Source: Mesorhizobium sp. CU3 (GTDB lineage Bacteria; Pseudomonadota; Alphaproteobacteria; Rhizobiales; Rhizobiaceae). From it: a DNA stretch of 64,000 nucleotides. The stretch lies in contig NZ_VFWX01000015.1 of NCBI RefSeq assembly GCF_006442965.1, forward strand, positions 1 through 64,000. Reading direction: 5' to 3'. The notes beneath the pieces were generated by a model, which saw only the letters and a program-made list of their open reading frames with translations, ran no database searches and had not been told where the DNA came from. Below are positions 28,349-38,981 of this stretch, piece by piece. The position numbers and the translations under genes were made by a program. Numbering within the stretch: the stretch's first letter is position 1; the number at the start of each line of letters is the position of its first letter.

Positions 28349-29503
28349 TCACGGCACAAAGATCAGAAACACATAGGTAAAAAACACCACGACATGGACC
28401 ATGCCGGTCAGGAACGTCGTTCTTTCCGTGCTGAAGCTTACGGCGCATGTGAAAAGCGCCAGGACCAAAAGCACCGCGTCAGCCGCAGGTAGTCCCAGGG
28501 TCAATCCTCTGCCCGTCAGCAGGCTGGCGGCTGCCACTCCCGGTATCGTCAGACCGATCGTGGCGCAGGCGGAACCCATCGCGACATTCAACCCACGCTG
28601 CAACTCATTGTTGAGCGAAGCGCGAATTGCCGAAATGGCCTCCGGCATTAACACCAGCCCTGCGATCATTGCCCCGACAATGCTGTCGGACTGCGTCACC
28701 TGGTAGGCAACGAGCGTGTCTTCGACACTTGCGGCGACCTGCTCGGCGAGCATGACAATTCCGATCAAGCCACCGAACAGCAGCAGCGCGCTGGCGGCAA
28801 TGCTTTCGTGAAGGGCAGGTTTAGTCGCAATGTGCGCCTCTCCCTGCACGAAGTCCTCCCGGTGCCGAACGGTCTGGGCGAACACGAAACTTGCATAGAG
28901 CAGCACTGAAAGGACGCTGACAAAACCAAGCTGGGCCGCCGAAAATGTGCCGGGATCCGTGGCTTTGGTATAGGTCGGCAGAATAAGCGTCATCACGGTC
29001 AGCGCTATCAGAACCGACAGATAGGCGCTGGTCCCTTGCCGGACGATCGCCTGCTTGCGATGGCGCCAGCCGCCAAGCGTGAGGCATATGCCGACGACGC
29101 CGGTCGAGGTTATCATCACCGTCGAGAAAACGGACTCGCGCGCCAGCGTCGGGTTGTTTTCTCCATGCAACATCATGGAGACGATGATCGACACTTCGAT
29201 TGCCGTCACCGCAAAAGTCAGCACCAAGGTTCCATAGGGCTCCCCCACGCGCCGGGCGAGCGCCTCGGCGTGGTCGAGCACCACGAAAATCGTGGTGAAC
29301 ATGATCGCGCTCGACAGCGCGCCAACGACAATCCTAACGTTCAGCGACCCTTCGTCGACCGAAAGGCCGCTGGCCCTCACGCCAAGAGCCATTGCCAAGG
29401 CAGCCAAAGGCATCACCCAAGACACCACCGCTCGCCCGTAACCGCCCGATGCGGCCTTGGACGTTGCAACCCTGGGTATTTGCTTAGGCCTGTCTTGGAG
29501 CAT
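28349..29503 (-). CDS. chaA: ChaA-type calcium/sodium:proton antiporter
   Basis: This 384-residue protein has about 11 membrane helices and the two inverted alpha-repeats of the Ca2+/cation antiporter superfamily. The first carries EPYGTLVLTFAVTAIEVSII, very close to the ChaA signature with its ion-binding Glu. The second carries MIAGLVLMPEAISAIRASLN with the matching Glu. The likely role is export of Na+, K+ or Ca2+ in exchange for protons at the inner membrane under alkaline or salt stress. Specificity cannot be read exactly. Confidence 0.87.
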   Translation of the reverse strand: MLQDRPKQIPRVATSKAASGGYGRAVVSWVMPLAALAMALGVRASGLSVDEGSLNVRIVVGALSSAIMFTTIFVVLDHAEALARRVGEPYGTLVLTFAVTAIEVSIIVSMMLHGENNPTLARESVFSTVMITSTGVVGICLTLGGWRHRKQAIVRQGTSAYLSVLIALTVMTLILPTYTKATDPGTFSAAQLGFVSVLSVLLYASFVFAQTVRHREDFVQGEAHIATKPALHESIAASALLLFGGLIGIVMLAEQVAASVEDTLVAYQVTQSDSIVGAMIAGLVLMPEAISAIRASLNNELQRGLNVAMGSACATIGLTIPGVAAASLLTGRGLTLGLPAADAVLLVLALFTCAVSFSTERTTFLTGMVHVVVFFTYVFLIFVP

Positions 29504-29583
29504 CCAGCCAACATTCCACGAGATCGGCGGCCCTTGCCGACCAGCGTCCGCTGGTCCCGCTAACTCGTAGGGTACGCCGAGCC

Positions 29584-29645
29584 CTAGAGCACTCTATTCC
29601 AACTCCGGAGGCAAAATCACCGAGCAATTTTGCTGGAATTGCCTT
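29584..29645. repeat. Diverged copy of the dispersed palindromic repeat
   Basis: It keeps the CTAGAGC start and the GCTGGAATTGCCTT end of the family at 16161, but the centre (CTCCGGAGGCAAAATCACC) is diverged. It lies between two minus-strand genes. Confidence 0.5.
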
Positions 29646-29652
29646 GGTGGCC

Positions 29653-29874
29653 CTATTGGGACGTATTCTCCTTGACGACCTTCTGGCATTGCGGCGTCAG
29701 GTCACTCAGATGATCGTTCAGGCACTTGATGATGCGGCCTCCGCCCTGCTCCACACCCTTGCAGAATTTCTCGTAGTCAGACTGGCAGGCTTCGCGCTCG
29801 GCCGCGGTCTGCGCAAATGCGACATTGGCCGTCATCTGAGTTGCCAGAAAAAGCACGCTTAACGCAATCCGCAT
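29653..29874 (-). CDS. Small secreted cysteine-rich repeat protein
   Basis: This 73-residue protein uses the ATG at 29874, seven bases after GAGGAG; an upstream in-frame codon at 29904 would add residues ahead of the signal peptide. The signal peptide MRIALSVLFLATQMTANVAFA is followed by a short mature region with four Cys (EACQSDYEKFC and KCLNDHLSDLTPQC). This spacing fits the cysteine-rich repeat seen in GLG1-type and bacterial periplasmic proteins. Its role is unknown. It is divergent from the RND efflux genes. Confidence 0.78.
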   Translation of the reverse strand: MRIALSVLFLATQMTANVAFAQTAAEREACQSDYEKFCKGVEQGGGRIIKCLNDHLSDLTPQCQKVVKENTSQ

Positions 29875-29954
29875 GACAAACTCCTCAAAAAAAGCTAGGT
29901 TCACGCAATTTCACAGCAATACGATTTATATACCGAAGTATTCAGAGGGGCAAA

Positions 29955-31124
29955 ATGGTTTTCTCGTGGAGGAGAGCCGCGCCGACGGCGGGTTTATTCG
30001 CAATTGCAGCAATTTTATTGTGCTCTTGCAGCAAAGAAAACAGTTACGAGCCGCCCCCGCCACCCAAGATAGATGTAGCGCTCCCGGTCAAGCAGACTGT
30101 AACGCCCTATCTCGAAGCCACAGGCAGCGCCGCGGCGGTGAACACGACGCCGCTGGTTGCACGTGTCGCCGGCTTCATCCAGGAAATCGACTATAAGGAC
30201 GGAGATGAGGTCAAGGCCGGTACAAGGCTGTTCCTAATCGAACAGGATACCTACCAATTGGCACTCGAACAGGCGCAGGCCGGGCAGGGTTCGGCCGACG
30301 CCTCCGCCAAGCAGTCCGGAGCCGACCTGAAGCGGCAGCAGGAACTGCTGTCACAGAAGATCATCTCGCAATCGACCCTCGATCAGTCCGCCGCCGCGGC
30401 GGATGTCGACGCCGCCAAGCAGAAGCAGAGCGCGGTCGACGTCCAGCAGGCTCAGCTCAATTTGAGCTACACCGAGGTCAAGGCGCCGTTTTCCGGCATC
30501 GTCGGCGCCCGCCAGGTGTCGATCGGGCAACTGGTCGGCGCCGGCAGCGCCACCACGCTCGCGACCCTGGTTCAGCTCGCGCCCATCTATGTCAACTTCA
30601 ACATATCGGAGCAGGACGTGCTGCGCATTCGCGCCGCCATGGCCAAACGAGGCATCACCGGCAAGGACCTCAAGAAGATACCGGTCGAAGTCGGCCTGCA
30701 GAACGAGACAGGCTATCCGCACAAGGGAATGCTGGACTACGCCTCCCCTGAGGTTACGGCCACCACCGGCACGCTCGCGGTGCGCGCCGTGCTGCCCAAC
30801 GACGATCGGGCATTGCTTCCAGGCTATTTCGTGCGCGTGCGAGTGCCGCTGGGAGAAGAACCGGACGCGCTGCTGGTTCCCGACCGAGCGATCGGGAGCG
30901 ACCAGAGGGGCCGCTACCTGCTCGTCGCCGGAAAAGACGACGTCGTCGAGGAGCGTCCGGTCGAGATCGGCCAGCTTGTCGGCGTCTTGCGCGTGATCAG
31001 CAAGGGGATCACCGCGGAAGACCGCGTTCTGGTCTCCGGCCTGCTGACCGCCGTGCCTGGCCAGAAGATCGAGCCGCAGGTGAAAACGCTGGACGCGGCT
31101 ACGGCCGGCGGCGCTGCGCAATGA
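29955..31124 (+). CDS. RND efflux periplasmic adaptor (membrane fusion) lipoprotein
   Basis: This 389-residue protein starts after AGAGGGG. A lipoprotein signal ends in LLCSCSK, with the lipobox Cys near residue 25. It has the lipoyl/barrel-sandwich halves (VARVAGFIQEIDYKDGDEVKAG and LSYTEVKAPFSGIVGARQVSIGQLV), an alpha-helical hairpin and beta-barrel/MP domains, as in AcrA/MexE. It bridges the inner-membrane pump and an outer-membrane TolC-type channel that is not encoded here. Its stop overlaps the pump start as ATGA, so the two are co-translated. Confidence 0.94.
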   Translation: MVFSWRRAAPTAGLFAIAAILLCSCSKENSYEPPPPPKIDVALPVKQTVTPYLEATGSAAAVNTTPLVARVAGFIQEIDYKDGDEVKAGTRLFLIEQDTYQLALEQAQAGQGSADASAKQSGADLKRQQELLSQKIISQSTLDQSAAAADVDAAKQKQSAVDVQQAQLNLSYTEVKAPFSGIVGARQVSIGQLVGAGSATTLATLVQLAPIYVNFNISEQDVLRIRAAMAKRGITGKDLKKIPVEVGLQNETGYPHKGMLDYASPEVTATTGTLAVRAVLPNDDRALLPGYFVRVRVPLGEEPDALLVPDRAIGSDQRGRYLLVAGKDDVVEERPVEIGQLVGVLRVISKGITAEDRVLVSGLLTAVPGQKIEPQVKTLDAATAGGAAQ

Positions 31125-34100
31125 TCTCCAAATTCTTCATCGAGCGGCCGGTCCTGGCCAATGCAATCGCCATCCTCATGGTCGTCATCGGCCTGGTCTC
31201 GCTCTTCGGCCTGCCGGTGGCGCAATATCCCGACGTTGTGCCGCCGACCGTTTCGGTGACCACCCGCTATCCTGGCGCCAGCGCGCGCTCGGTGATCGAC
31301 ACGGTGGCGCTGCCGATCGAGCAGCAGGTCAACGGCGTCGAGGGCATGCTCTACATGCAGTCCTTCTCCGCGTCGGACGGCAGCTACAATCTGACCGTCA
31401 CTTTCCAGATCGGCACGGATCTGGACCAGGCGCAGGTGCGTGTCCAGAACCGGGTGTCCACTGCGCTGGCATCGCTGCCGCAGGCGGTGCAGGTGCAGGG
31501 CGTCAACGTCCAGAAGAAATCGACCTCCATCCTCGAGATCGTCACGCTGACTTCGCCGGACAAGCAATATGACAGCCTTTATCTCGCCAACTACGCAACC
31601 ATCCGGCTGAAGGACGAGCTCTCGCGCATACCCGGCGTCGGCAACGTGAACGTGTTTGGCGCGGGGCAGTATTCGATGCGCGTCTGGCTCGACCCGCAGA
31701 AGATGCAGGTGCGCGGCCTTACCACGCAGGACGTCGTCCAGGCCCTGCAGCAACAAAGCGAGCAGGTCACCGCTGGCCAGGTCGGCGCGCCGCCTGCGCC
31801 CGACGGACAGTCCTTCCAATATACGATCGAAGTGTCCAGCCGCCTTGACGACCCCGATCAGTTCGCCGCGGTGATCGTCAAGACCGGCGCCAATGGCGAC
31901 CTGACCCGCGTGCGCGATGTCGGGCGGGTCGAGCTAGGCGCCCAAACCTATGGGCAATTCTTCAACCTCGACGGCCAGCAGGCGGCGGGTCTCGCCATCT
32001 TTCTGTCGCCGGGCGCCAACGCGCTCGACGTAGCCGGCAAGGTCGAGGCCAGGATGAAGGAACTGTCTGGCGAGTTCCCGCAGGGGCTTGCCTACTCGAT
32101 CCCGTTCAACACCACGATTTTCGTCAGCCAGGCGATCGACGAAGTCTATAAGACGCTGCTCGAGGCCGCGGTGCTGGTGCTGATCGTCATCCTGCTCTTC
32201 CTGCAGGACTGGCGGGCGATGCTGGTGCCGGCAACGACTGTGCCGGTGACCATCATCGGGGCCTTCGCGGCGATGCTCGCGCTTGGCTTTACCGTCAACC
32301 TGTCGACCTTGTTTGCCATCGTGCTTGCCATCGGCATCGTCGTCGACGACGCCATCGTCGTGGTCGAGGGGGCCGCGCATAACATGGAGCGCGGCATGTC
32401 CGGCCACGATGCGGCGGTCGCGGCCATGAATGCGCTGTTCGGGCCGATCATCGGCATCACGCTTGTGTTGATGGCGGTGTTCCTGCCTGCCGCCTTCCTG
32501 CCCGGCCTTACCGGGCAGATGTATGCGCAGTTCGCCCTGGTCATCGCGGCAACGGCCTTGATCAGCGCCGTCAATGCGGCAACGCTGAAGCCCACGCAGT
32601 GCGCGACCTGGCTGAGGCAGCCGGTGCCGCTGGACAAGCGCAACGCCTTCTTTCGCGGTTTCAATGCCGTCTATCAGCGCGCGGAAAACGGCTACACCCG
32701 CCTGATCGGATCCATGGTGCGCCACAGCACGGTGATGGGCATCATCGCGCTGCTCATCATCGGCGCGGCGGGCTACGGCATGTCGCGCGTGGCCACCGGT
32801 TTCATTCCGATCGAGGACCAGGGCTACCTGCTCGCTTCGGTGCAACTGGCCGACGGTGCGTCGCTCGGCCGTACGCAGGACACGCTGCAACAGATCTCGA
32901 CCATCGCCAAGGCAACACCGGGGGTCGACCAGGTGGTGACGATCTCCGGCCTCTCGGCCCTCGACAACAACTCGACCTTGGCCAATGCCGGCGTTGCCTA
33001 CATCATCCTCAAGGACTGGAGCGTGCGCGGCAAGGGCGAGGATCTCGCCTCGCTTTACGCGACGCTGAACAAGAAGCTGTCGGACATGGCGGACGGCAAT
33101 GTCCTGGTGCTGCCGCCACCGCCGATCCAGGGCATCGGCAACGCCGCCGGCTTCACCATGCAGGTCGAGTTGCGTGACGGCAGTTTCGACCTTGCGAAGC
33201 TGCAGGGCGCGACCAGCGCGCTGACCAGGGCAGCAGCCACGCAGTCCGGCATCCAGCGCGTATCGGCAACGTTCCGATCCAACGTCCCGCAATACCAGGT
33301 CGAGTTCGACCGCGAGAAGGTACAGATGCTCGGGCTGACCACCGACCAGGTGTTCCAGACGCTCGCCGGCTATCTCGGCTCGACCTATGTCAGCCAGTTC
33401 AACAAGTTCGGCCGGGTCTTCCAGATCTATGTACAGGGCGATTCTCAGTTCCGTCTGTCGCCCGAGGACATCGGCCGGCTGACCGTGCGCAACCAGAGCG
33501 GCGACATGATCCCGCTCAGCACGGTGCTGACGGTCAAGCCAAGCGTCGGCCCCTCGCTGATCAGCCTCTATAACCTCTATCCCTCGGCATCGGTGCTTGG
33601 CGTGCAGGCGCAGGGTTTCTCATCAGGTGATGCAATCAAGCTGATGGAAGCGGCCGCGGCCGACACTCTACCGCCCGGGACCGGCTACGACTGGACCGCG
33701 CTCTCCTTCCAGGAAAAGCTTGTCGGCAGCCAGATCTACCTGGTATTCGGCATGGCACTGCTGTTGGTCTATCTGGTGCTGGCGGGCCAGTATGAGAGCT
33801 GGCTGGCGCCGATCTCGATATTGCTCGCCGCGCCGCTGTCGCTGGTCGGTCCGGTGCTGGTGCTCAATGGACTCCACATCGACAACAATCTCTACGTCCA
33901 GATCGGCCTGATCCTGCTGATTGCGCTGTCGGCCAAGAACGCCATCCTGATCGTCGAGGTCGCGCGCGAATTGCGCGCTGCCGGCAAACCGATCGTCGAG
34001 GCGGCGATCGAAGCAGCCCGCGCCCGCTTCCGTCCCATCCTGATGACGTCCTTCGCTTTCATCCTCGGCGTCGCGCCGCTGGTGCTGGCGACAGGCGCCG

Positions 34101-34261
34101 GGGCGAGCGCACGTAAATCGATCGGCATCACCGTGTTTTCGGGCATGATCGCCTCGACTTGCCTTGCCGTTCTCTTCGTGCCTGCCTTCTTCGTGATCCT
34201 GCAGCGATTTGAAGAATGGCGCGCCGAGCGTAAGGCGAAGCGGGTTGCGGTTGGCGGCTAG
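31121..34261 (+). CDS. RND multidrug efflux pump inner-membrane permease (HAE1/AcrB family)
   Basis: This 1046-residue permease is full length with 12 membrane helices and two large periplasmic loops. It begins MISKFFIERPVLANAIAIL. The proton-relay Asp pair lies in IVVDDAIVVVEGAAHNMERG and the relay Lys in SAKNAILIVEVARE. It uses the proton gradient to expel drugs, phenolics or other hydrophobic compounds. It forms an operon with the adaptor; substrate specificity and regulator are not apparent here. Confidence 0.96.
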   Translation: MISKFFIERPVLANAIAILMVVIGLVSLFGLPVAQYPDVVPPTVSVTTRYPGASARSVIDTVALPIEQQVNGVEGMLYMQSFSASDGSYNLTVTFQIGTDLDQAQVRVQNRVSTALASLPQAVQVQGVNVQKKSTSILEIVTLTSPDKQYDSLYLANYATIRLKDELSRIPGVGNVNVFGAGQYSMRVWLDPQKMQVRGLTTQDVVQALQQQSEQVTAGQVGAPPAPDGQSFQYTIEVSSRLDDPDQFAAVIVKTGANGDLTRVRDVGRVELGAQTYGQFFNLDGQQAAGLAIFLSPGANALDVAGKVEARMKELSGEFPQGLAYSIPFNTTIFVSQAIDEVYKTLLEAAVLVLIVILLFLQDWRAMLVPATTVPVTIIGAFAAMLALGFTVNLSTLFAIVLAIGIVVDDAIVVVEGAAHNMERGMSGHDAAVAAMNALFGPIIGITLVLMAVFLPAAFLPGLTGQMYAQFALVIAATALISAVNAATLKPTQCATWLRQPVPLDKRNAFFRGFNAVYQRAENGYTRLIGSMVRHSTVMGIIALLIIGAAGYGMSRVATGFIPIEDQGYLLASVQLADGASLGRTQDTLQQISTIAKATPGVDQVVTISGLSALDNNSTLANAGVAYIILKDWSVRGKGEDLASLYATLNKKLSDMADGNVLVLPPPPIQGIGNAAGFTMQVELRDGSFDLAKLQGATSALTRAAATQSGIQRVSATFRSNVPQYQVEFDREKVQMLGLTTDQVFQTLAGYLGSTYVSQFNKFGRVFQIYVQGDSQFRLSPEDIGRLTVRNQSGDMIPLSTVLTVKPSVGPSLISLYNLYPSASVLGVQAQGFSSGDAIKLMEAAAADTLPPGTGYDWTALSFQEKLVGSQIYLVFGMALLLVYLVLAGQYESWLAPISILLAAPLSLVGPVLVLNGLHIDNNLYVQIGLILLIALSAKNAILIVEVARELRAAGKPIVEAAIEAARARFRPILMTSFAFILGVAPLVLATGAGASARKSIGITVFSGMIASTCLAVLFVPAFFVILQRFEEWRAERKAKRVAVGG

Positions 34262-34294
34262 GTTCAAGCCGTCACACCGTCTTCCGCGCAGGCT

Positions 34295-34918
34295 TTAGGA
34301 CACAGCCCAGGATTGAGCGCCATTTTGCGCATCGAATATCTCGATTGCCTGGCGAACCGCCCCGCAGAATCGTTCCAGAAGTTCCTGCTCATTCCCCAGT
34401 CGACGGCGCAGCGAGAAGGGCACTTCCAGTTGCGCCCCTTTGCCCGTCAGTCCTCGGTTGACGATGTTCGAATCCTGGATGCCAGGAAACGGATGGTTGT
34501 CCTTTTGTGTCTGGAAGCCGGCCTCCTGCAGACGCCAGGCTATCTGCGAAACCAGCGCCGCGTCCTTGCCACCCATATAGACCGTCGAGGGATCGTCCCG
34601 ATCCTGACGACCGTGGATAGCGACGACGATCGACTTCGTCCGCAACAGTTCGAGCGCGGTCCCCTCGTCGAAGTTCCTGGACGTTATGTGCAGCTCCCGG
34701 TTGCTCTCCGGCATGAGCCCTTCGAAGCAATACATGTCGAGATCGCGCCCTGCTATCGTCTCGGTGATCAGGGACGTGCGGGGCTCGATCTTCCCGCCAT
34801 GCGGGGCCATGACGATCGCGCCGCCGGTTCGCGCGCCGCGCCGGACGACGATGCGATAGTCCACGTTTTCGGTTTTGGCGGCTTTCAGCGCCGCGAAATT
34901 CGGAAATTCGTTATCCAC
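34295..34918 (-). CDS. Poly-gamma-glutamate hydrolase family (PghP/DUF867) protein
   Basis: A GTG start at 34918 gives about 207 residues beginning VDNEFPNFAALKAAKTENVDYRI, which matches the usual family start; the frame upstream only translates a dispersed repeat. Family motifs are VMAPHGGKIEPRTSLITETI and YCFEGL near the N-terminus and SIVVAIHGRQD, whose His residues probably bind zinc. Phage PghP enzymes hydrolyse poly-gamma-glutamate, and chromosomal homologues have unknown targets. It is convergent with the RND pump gene. A TTG at 34930 is an alternative start. Confidence 0.8.
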   Translation of the reverse strand: MDNEFPNFAALKAAKTENVDYRIVVRRGARTGGAIVMAPHGGKIEPRTSLITETIAGRDLDMYCFEGLMPESNRELHITSRNFDEGTALELLRTKSIVVAIHGRQDRDDPSTVYMGGKDAALVSQIAWRLQEAGFQTQKDNHPFPGIQDSNIVNRGLTGKGAQLEVPFSLRRRLGNEQELLERFCGAVRQAIEIFDAQNGAQSWAVS

Positions 34919-34952
34919 AATCCCGTCCAAATAAACAGTTCGCAGTCCGCGC

Positions 34953-35058
34953 TCTAAGCAATTCCAGGAAAAGTGCGTAGCGGTTTTCCGCCCGGAATTG
35001 CGTGAAAATATAGACTCAGAGCGGTTCGGCGATTCCGTTAAACGCTGGACCGCTCTAA
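34953..35058. repeat. Dispersed two-hairpin palindromic repeat, copy C
   Basis: Long form in the same orientation as the copy at 18625: CTCTAAGCAATTCCAGGAAA, then AGCGGTTTTCCGCCCGG, then a second hairpin ending CCGCTCTAA. It lies just upstream of the PghP-like gene and may carry or interrupt its promoter. Confidence 0.85.
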
Positions 35059-35100
35059 GCGCGTTTTCCAAAGGTTGGGTACTTTCGCATCAATCCGGTT

Positions 35101-36861
<1,761 letters not shown>

Positions 36862-36946
36862 CGCCGTCTCCTCCCGGGATGATTGAACCTATCAGCCCGC
36901 AAAGGCGGAGGAAACCCGCCCAAGGTAGAGACACTGCTTTGGTTTG

Positions 36947-36997
36947 ACGCAATTCCGGACGGAAAACCGCTTCACACTTTTCCTGGAATTGCTCTAA
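36947..36997. repeat. Dispersed palindromic repeat, short form, overlapping the end of hisG
   Basis: ACGCAATTCCGGACGG, then AAAACCGCTTCACAC, then TTTTCCTGGAATTGCTCTAA: one hairpin of the family at 16161. Its last bases (CTA at 36994-36996) are the complement of the hisG TAG stop, so the element has defined the end of hisG. Confidence 0.88.
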
Positions 36998-37692
36998 CGG
37001 ACGAGCGCGCTCATCTTCGCGGCGATGTCGCGCAATTGCGCTTCATCCTTCGCGTCACGAACCTTCTTCGAAGCCACCAGGCAGGCCTGCGAATTCAGGA
37101 TCGTGCCGTCGCCCAGCACCTTGAGATGATTGGCGCGCAGCGTCGAGCCGGTGGTGGTGATGTCGACGATGACGTCGGCCAGGCCCGCCGCTGGCGCGCC
37201 CTCGGTGGCGCCGAGGCTTTCGACGATGCGGTAGACCTGGATGCCGTGCTTGAGCGAAAAGAACTGCTGCGTCAGCCGCCAGTATTTGGTCGCGATCCTG
37301 AGGCGCCGGCCATGGCGCTGGCGGAAATCGGCGGCCACGTCGTCGAGGTCGGCCATGTTGTCGACATCGAGCCAGATGTCGGGCACGGCGACCACGACAT
37401 CGGCATGGCCGAAGCCAAGGCGCGCGACGATTTCGGCCCGCGCTTCCCAGTCGGCGAGGTTCTCGCGCACCAGATCCTCGCCGGTGATGCCGAGATCGAC
37501 GGCGCCCTGGCCGATCTCGCCGGCGATCTCCGATGCAGACAGGAACGCCACCTCGACGGCGTCGAGGCCGTCGATGCGGGCGCGGTATTTGCGGTCGTCC
37601 TCGGGCAGCGTGACGGCCAGCCCGGCCTTGGCCAGCACTTCCAGCGACTGTTCCTTGAGACGGCCCTTCGAGGGGATCGCCAGCGTAATCAT
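36994..37692 (-). CDS. hisG: ATP phosphoribosyltransferase, catalytic subunit (short form)
   Basis: This 232-residue protein is the short HisG form that requires HisZ. It catalyses the first step of histidine synthesis, condensing ATP and PRPP. It begins MITLAIPSKGRLKEQS; the PRPP-binding loop is in DVIVDITTTGSTLRANHL. It overlaps the hisZ stop (hisZ TGA at 37694-37692, hisG ATG from 37692), so translation is coupled. The stop codon is supplied by a dispersed repeat. Confidence 0.95.
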   Translation of the reverse strand: MITLAIPSKGRLKEQSLEVLAKAGLAVTLPEDDRKYRARIDGLDAVEVAFLSASEIAGEIGQGAVDLGITGEDLVRENLADWEARAEIVARLGFGHADVVVAVPDIWLDVDNMADLDDVAADFRQRHGRRLRIATKYWRLTQQFFSLKHGIQVYRIVESLGATEGAPAAGLADVIVDITTTGSTLRANHLKVLGDGTILNSQACLVASKKVRDAKDEAQLRDIAAKMSALVR

Positions 37693-38807
37693 CAGGCATT
37701 CCCCCGCAAGGCTTCGATGCGGTCCAGCCAGACCGAGAAGCCGACGCCCGGGATCGGCTTCTTGGCGCCGAGCAGCGTCAGCAGGCGATCGTAGCGGCCG
37801 CCGCCGGCCAGCGGACGGTCGCCGCCTTGCGCCGCGATCTCGAAGACGAGGCCGGTGTAGTAATCCAGCGGCCGGCCGAAGGCGGCATCGTAGCGTATGC
37901 TTGATGACGGCAGGCCATGCGCCTCGATCGCCTTGGCGCGGGCGGCGAAATTCTCCAGCGCCGGACCCAATGACAGGCCGGCGTCGGCGGCGAATTTTTC
38001 GAGCGCCGTGGTCGCGTCGCCCAGCGCGACGTCGATCTCGAGGAAACCCTTCAGCGCCGAGAAAGCGTCGTCGGACAGCCTGACGCTGCGCAATTGCGCC
38101 TTCTCGATCAGCCGGCGCGCAATGTCGGCAGGCGCCCGGCCGCCTGAAGCCGACAACCCGGCCTGCTCCATGCCTTCGGCGATATGCGCGGCCAAACCTT
38201 CTGCATCGCCGTCGAGCACCAGCAAAGCGACCGGACCGGCAAGCTGGCTGTTGCGCGGCGGGTTGGCGAGATCGGCCAGGGCCGCTTCCAGCATCGGCGC
38301 CGAGCCGAAGGCGCGCGCAAGCCGCATGCGCCAGCCTCGCGGCAGGCCAAGCGCGGCCAGCACCGCCTCGAACAAGGTCTGGTCGCCGAGCGTGATCGCC
38401 AGCGCCTTTCCGGGCAGTGCCAAAGACAGCAGCGCATGCGCGTCGGCCAGCGAACGGGCATCGGCGGCGGCGATGTCGCGGTCGCCGAGATCCTCGATGC
38501 CGGCCTGGAAGAACTCGTTGCCGCCCTCGCGGCGCTGGCGGAAGACTTCGCCGAGATAGGAATAGCGGCGCGGCGTACCGGCCTGGCTGGCGATGTGGTC
38601 GAGGCAGACGGGGATGGTGAATTCCGGACGCAGGCACAGCGTCTTGCCGGTCTCGCTTTCGGTCAGGAAGATGCGGCGGCGCAGGTCTTCGCCAGCCATA
38701 TCGAGGAACGGATCGGCGGGTTGGAGCACAGCGACTTCGACGGCGTGGGTGTCGCGGGTGGCGAAAAGACTGGTGATGTCGGCGGCGATGGCGGGGCGGG
38801 TGGTCAT
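37692..38807 (-). CDS. hisZ: ATP phosphoribosyltransferase regulatory subunit
   Basis: This 371-residue protein is a HisRS catalytic-domain paralogue that lacks synthetase activity and is required for short HisG. It keeps class II-like motifs (RRYSYLGEVFRQRREGGNEFFQAG and AGGGRYDRLLTLLGAKKPIPGVGFS) but lacks the HisRS anticodon-binding domain. It sits between hisS and hisG on the same strand, a common alphaproteobacterial arrangement. Confidence 0.95.
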   Translation of the reverse strand: MTTRPAIAADITSLFATRDTHAVEVAVLQPADPFLDMAGEDLRRRIFLTESETGKTLCLRPEFTIPVCLDHIASQAGTPRRYSYLGEVFRQRREGGNEFFQAGIEDLGDRDIAAADARSLADAHALLSLALPGKALAITLGDQTLFEAVLAALGLPRGWRMRLARAFGSAPMLEAALADLANPPRNSQLAGPVALLVLDGDAEGLAAHIAEGMEQAGLSASGGRAPADIARRLIEKAQLRSVRLSDDAFSALKGFLEIDVALGDATTALEKFAADAGLSLGPALENFAARAKAIEAHGLPSSSIRYDAAFGRPLDYYTGLVFEIAAQGGDRPLAGGGRYDRLLTLLGAKKPIPGVGFSVWLDRIEALRGNA

Positions 38808-38814
38808 GCGGCAC

Positions 38815-38980
38815 GCCCTTCCCTTCTCCCCTTGTGGGAGAAGGTGGATCGGCGCGCAGCGCCGAGACGGATGAGGGGTGGGTGACGAAGTGAGACGCTG
38901 GCGTTCCCTGGAACACCCCTCATCCGACCTCGCTTCGCGAGGCCACCTTCCCCCACAAGGGGGGAAGGGGAGGTCGGCGC
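38815..38980. repeat. Intergenic inverted-repeat element between hisS and hisZ
   Basis: CCTTCTCCCCTTGTGGG and ACGGATGAGGGGTG at the left pair imperfectly with CACCCCTCATCCGACC and CCCCCACAAGGGGGGAAGG at the right. Short GC palindromes lie inside each arm. The same word set recurs at 40925-41215 and, in another form, at 46686-46847. It fills nearly the whole hisS-hisZ gap and probably folds in the mRNA. Confidence 0.78.
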
Positions 38981-38981
38981 C

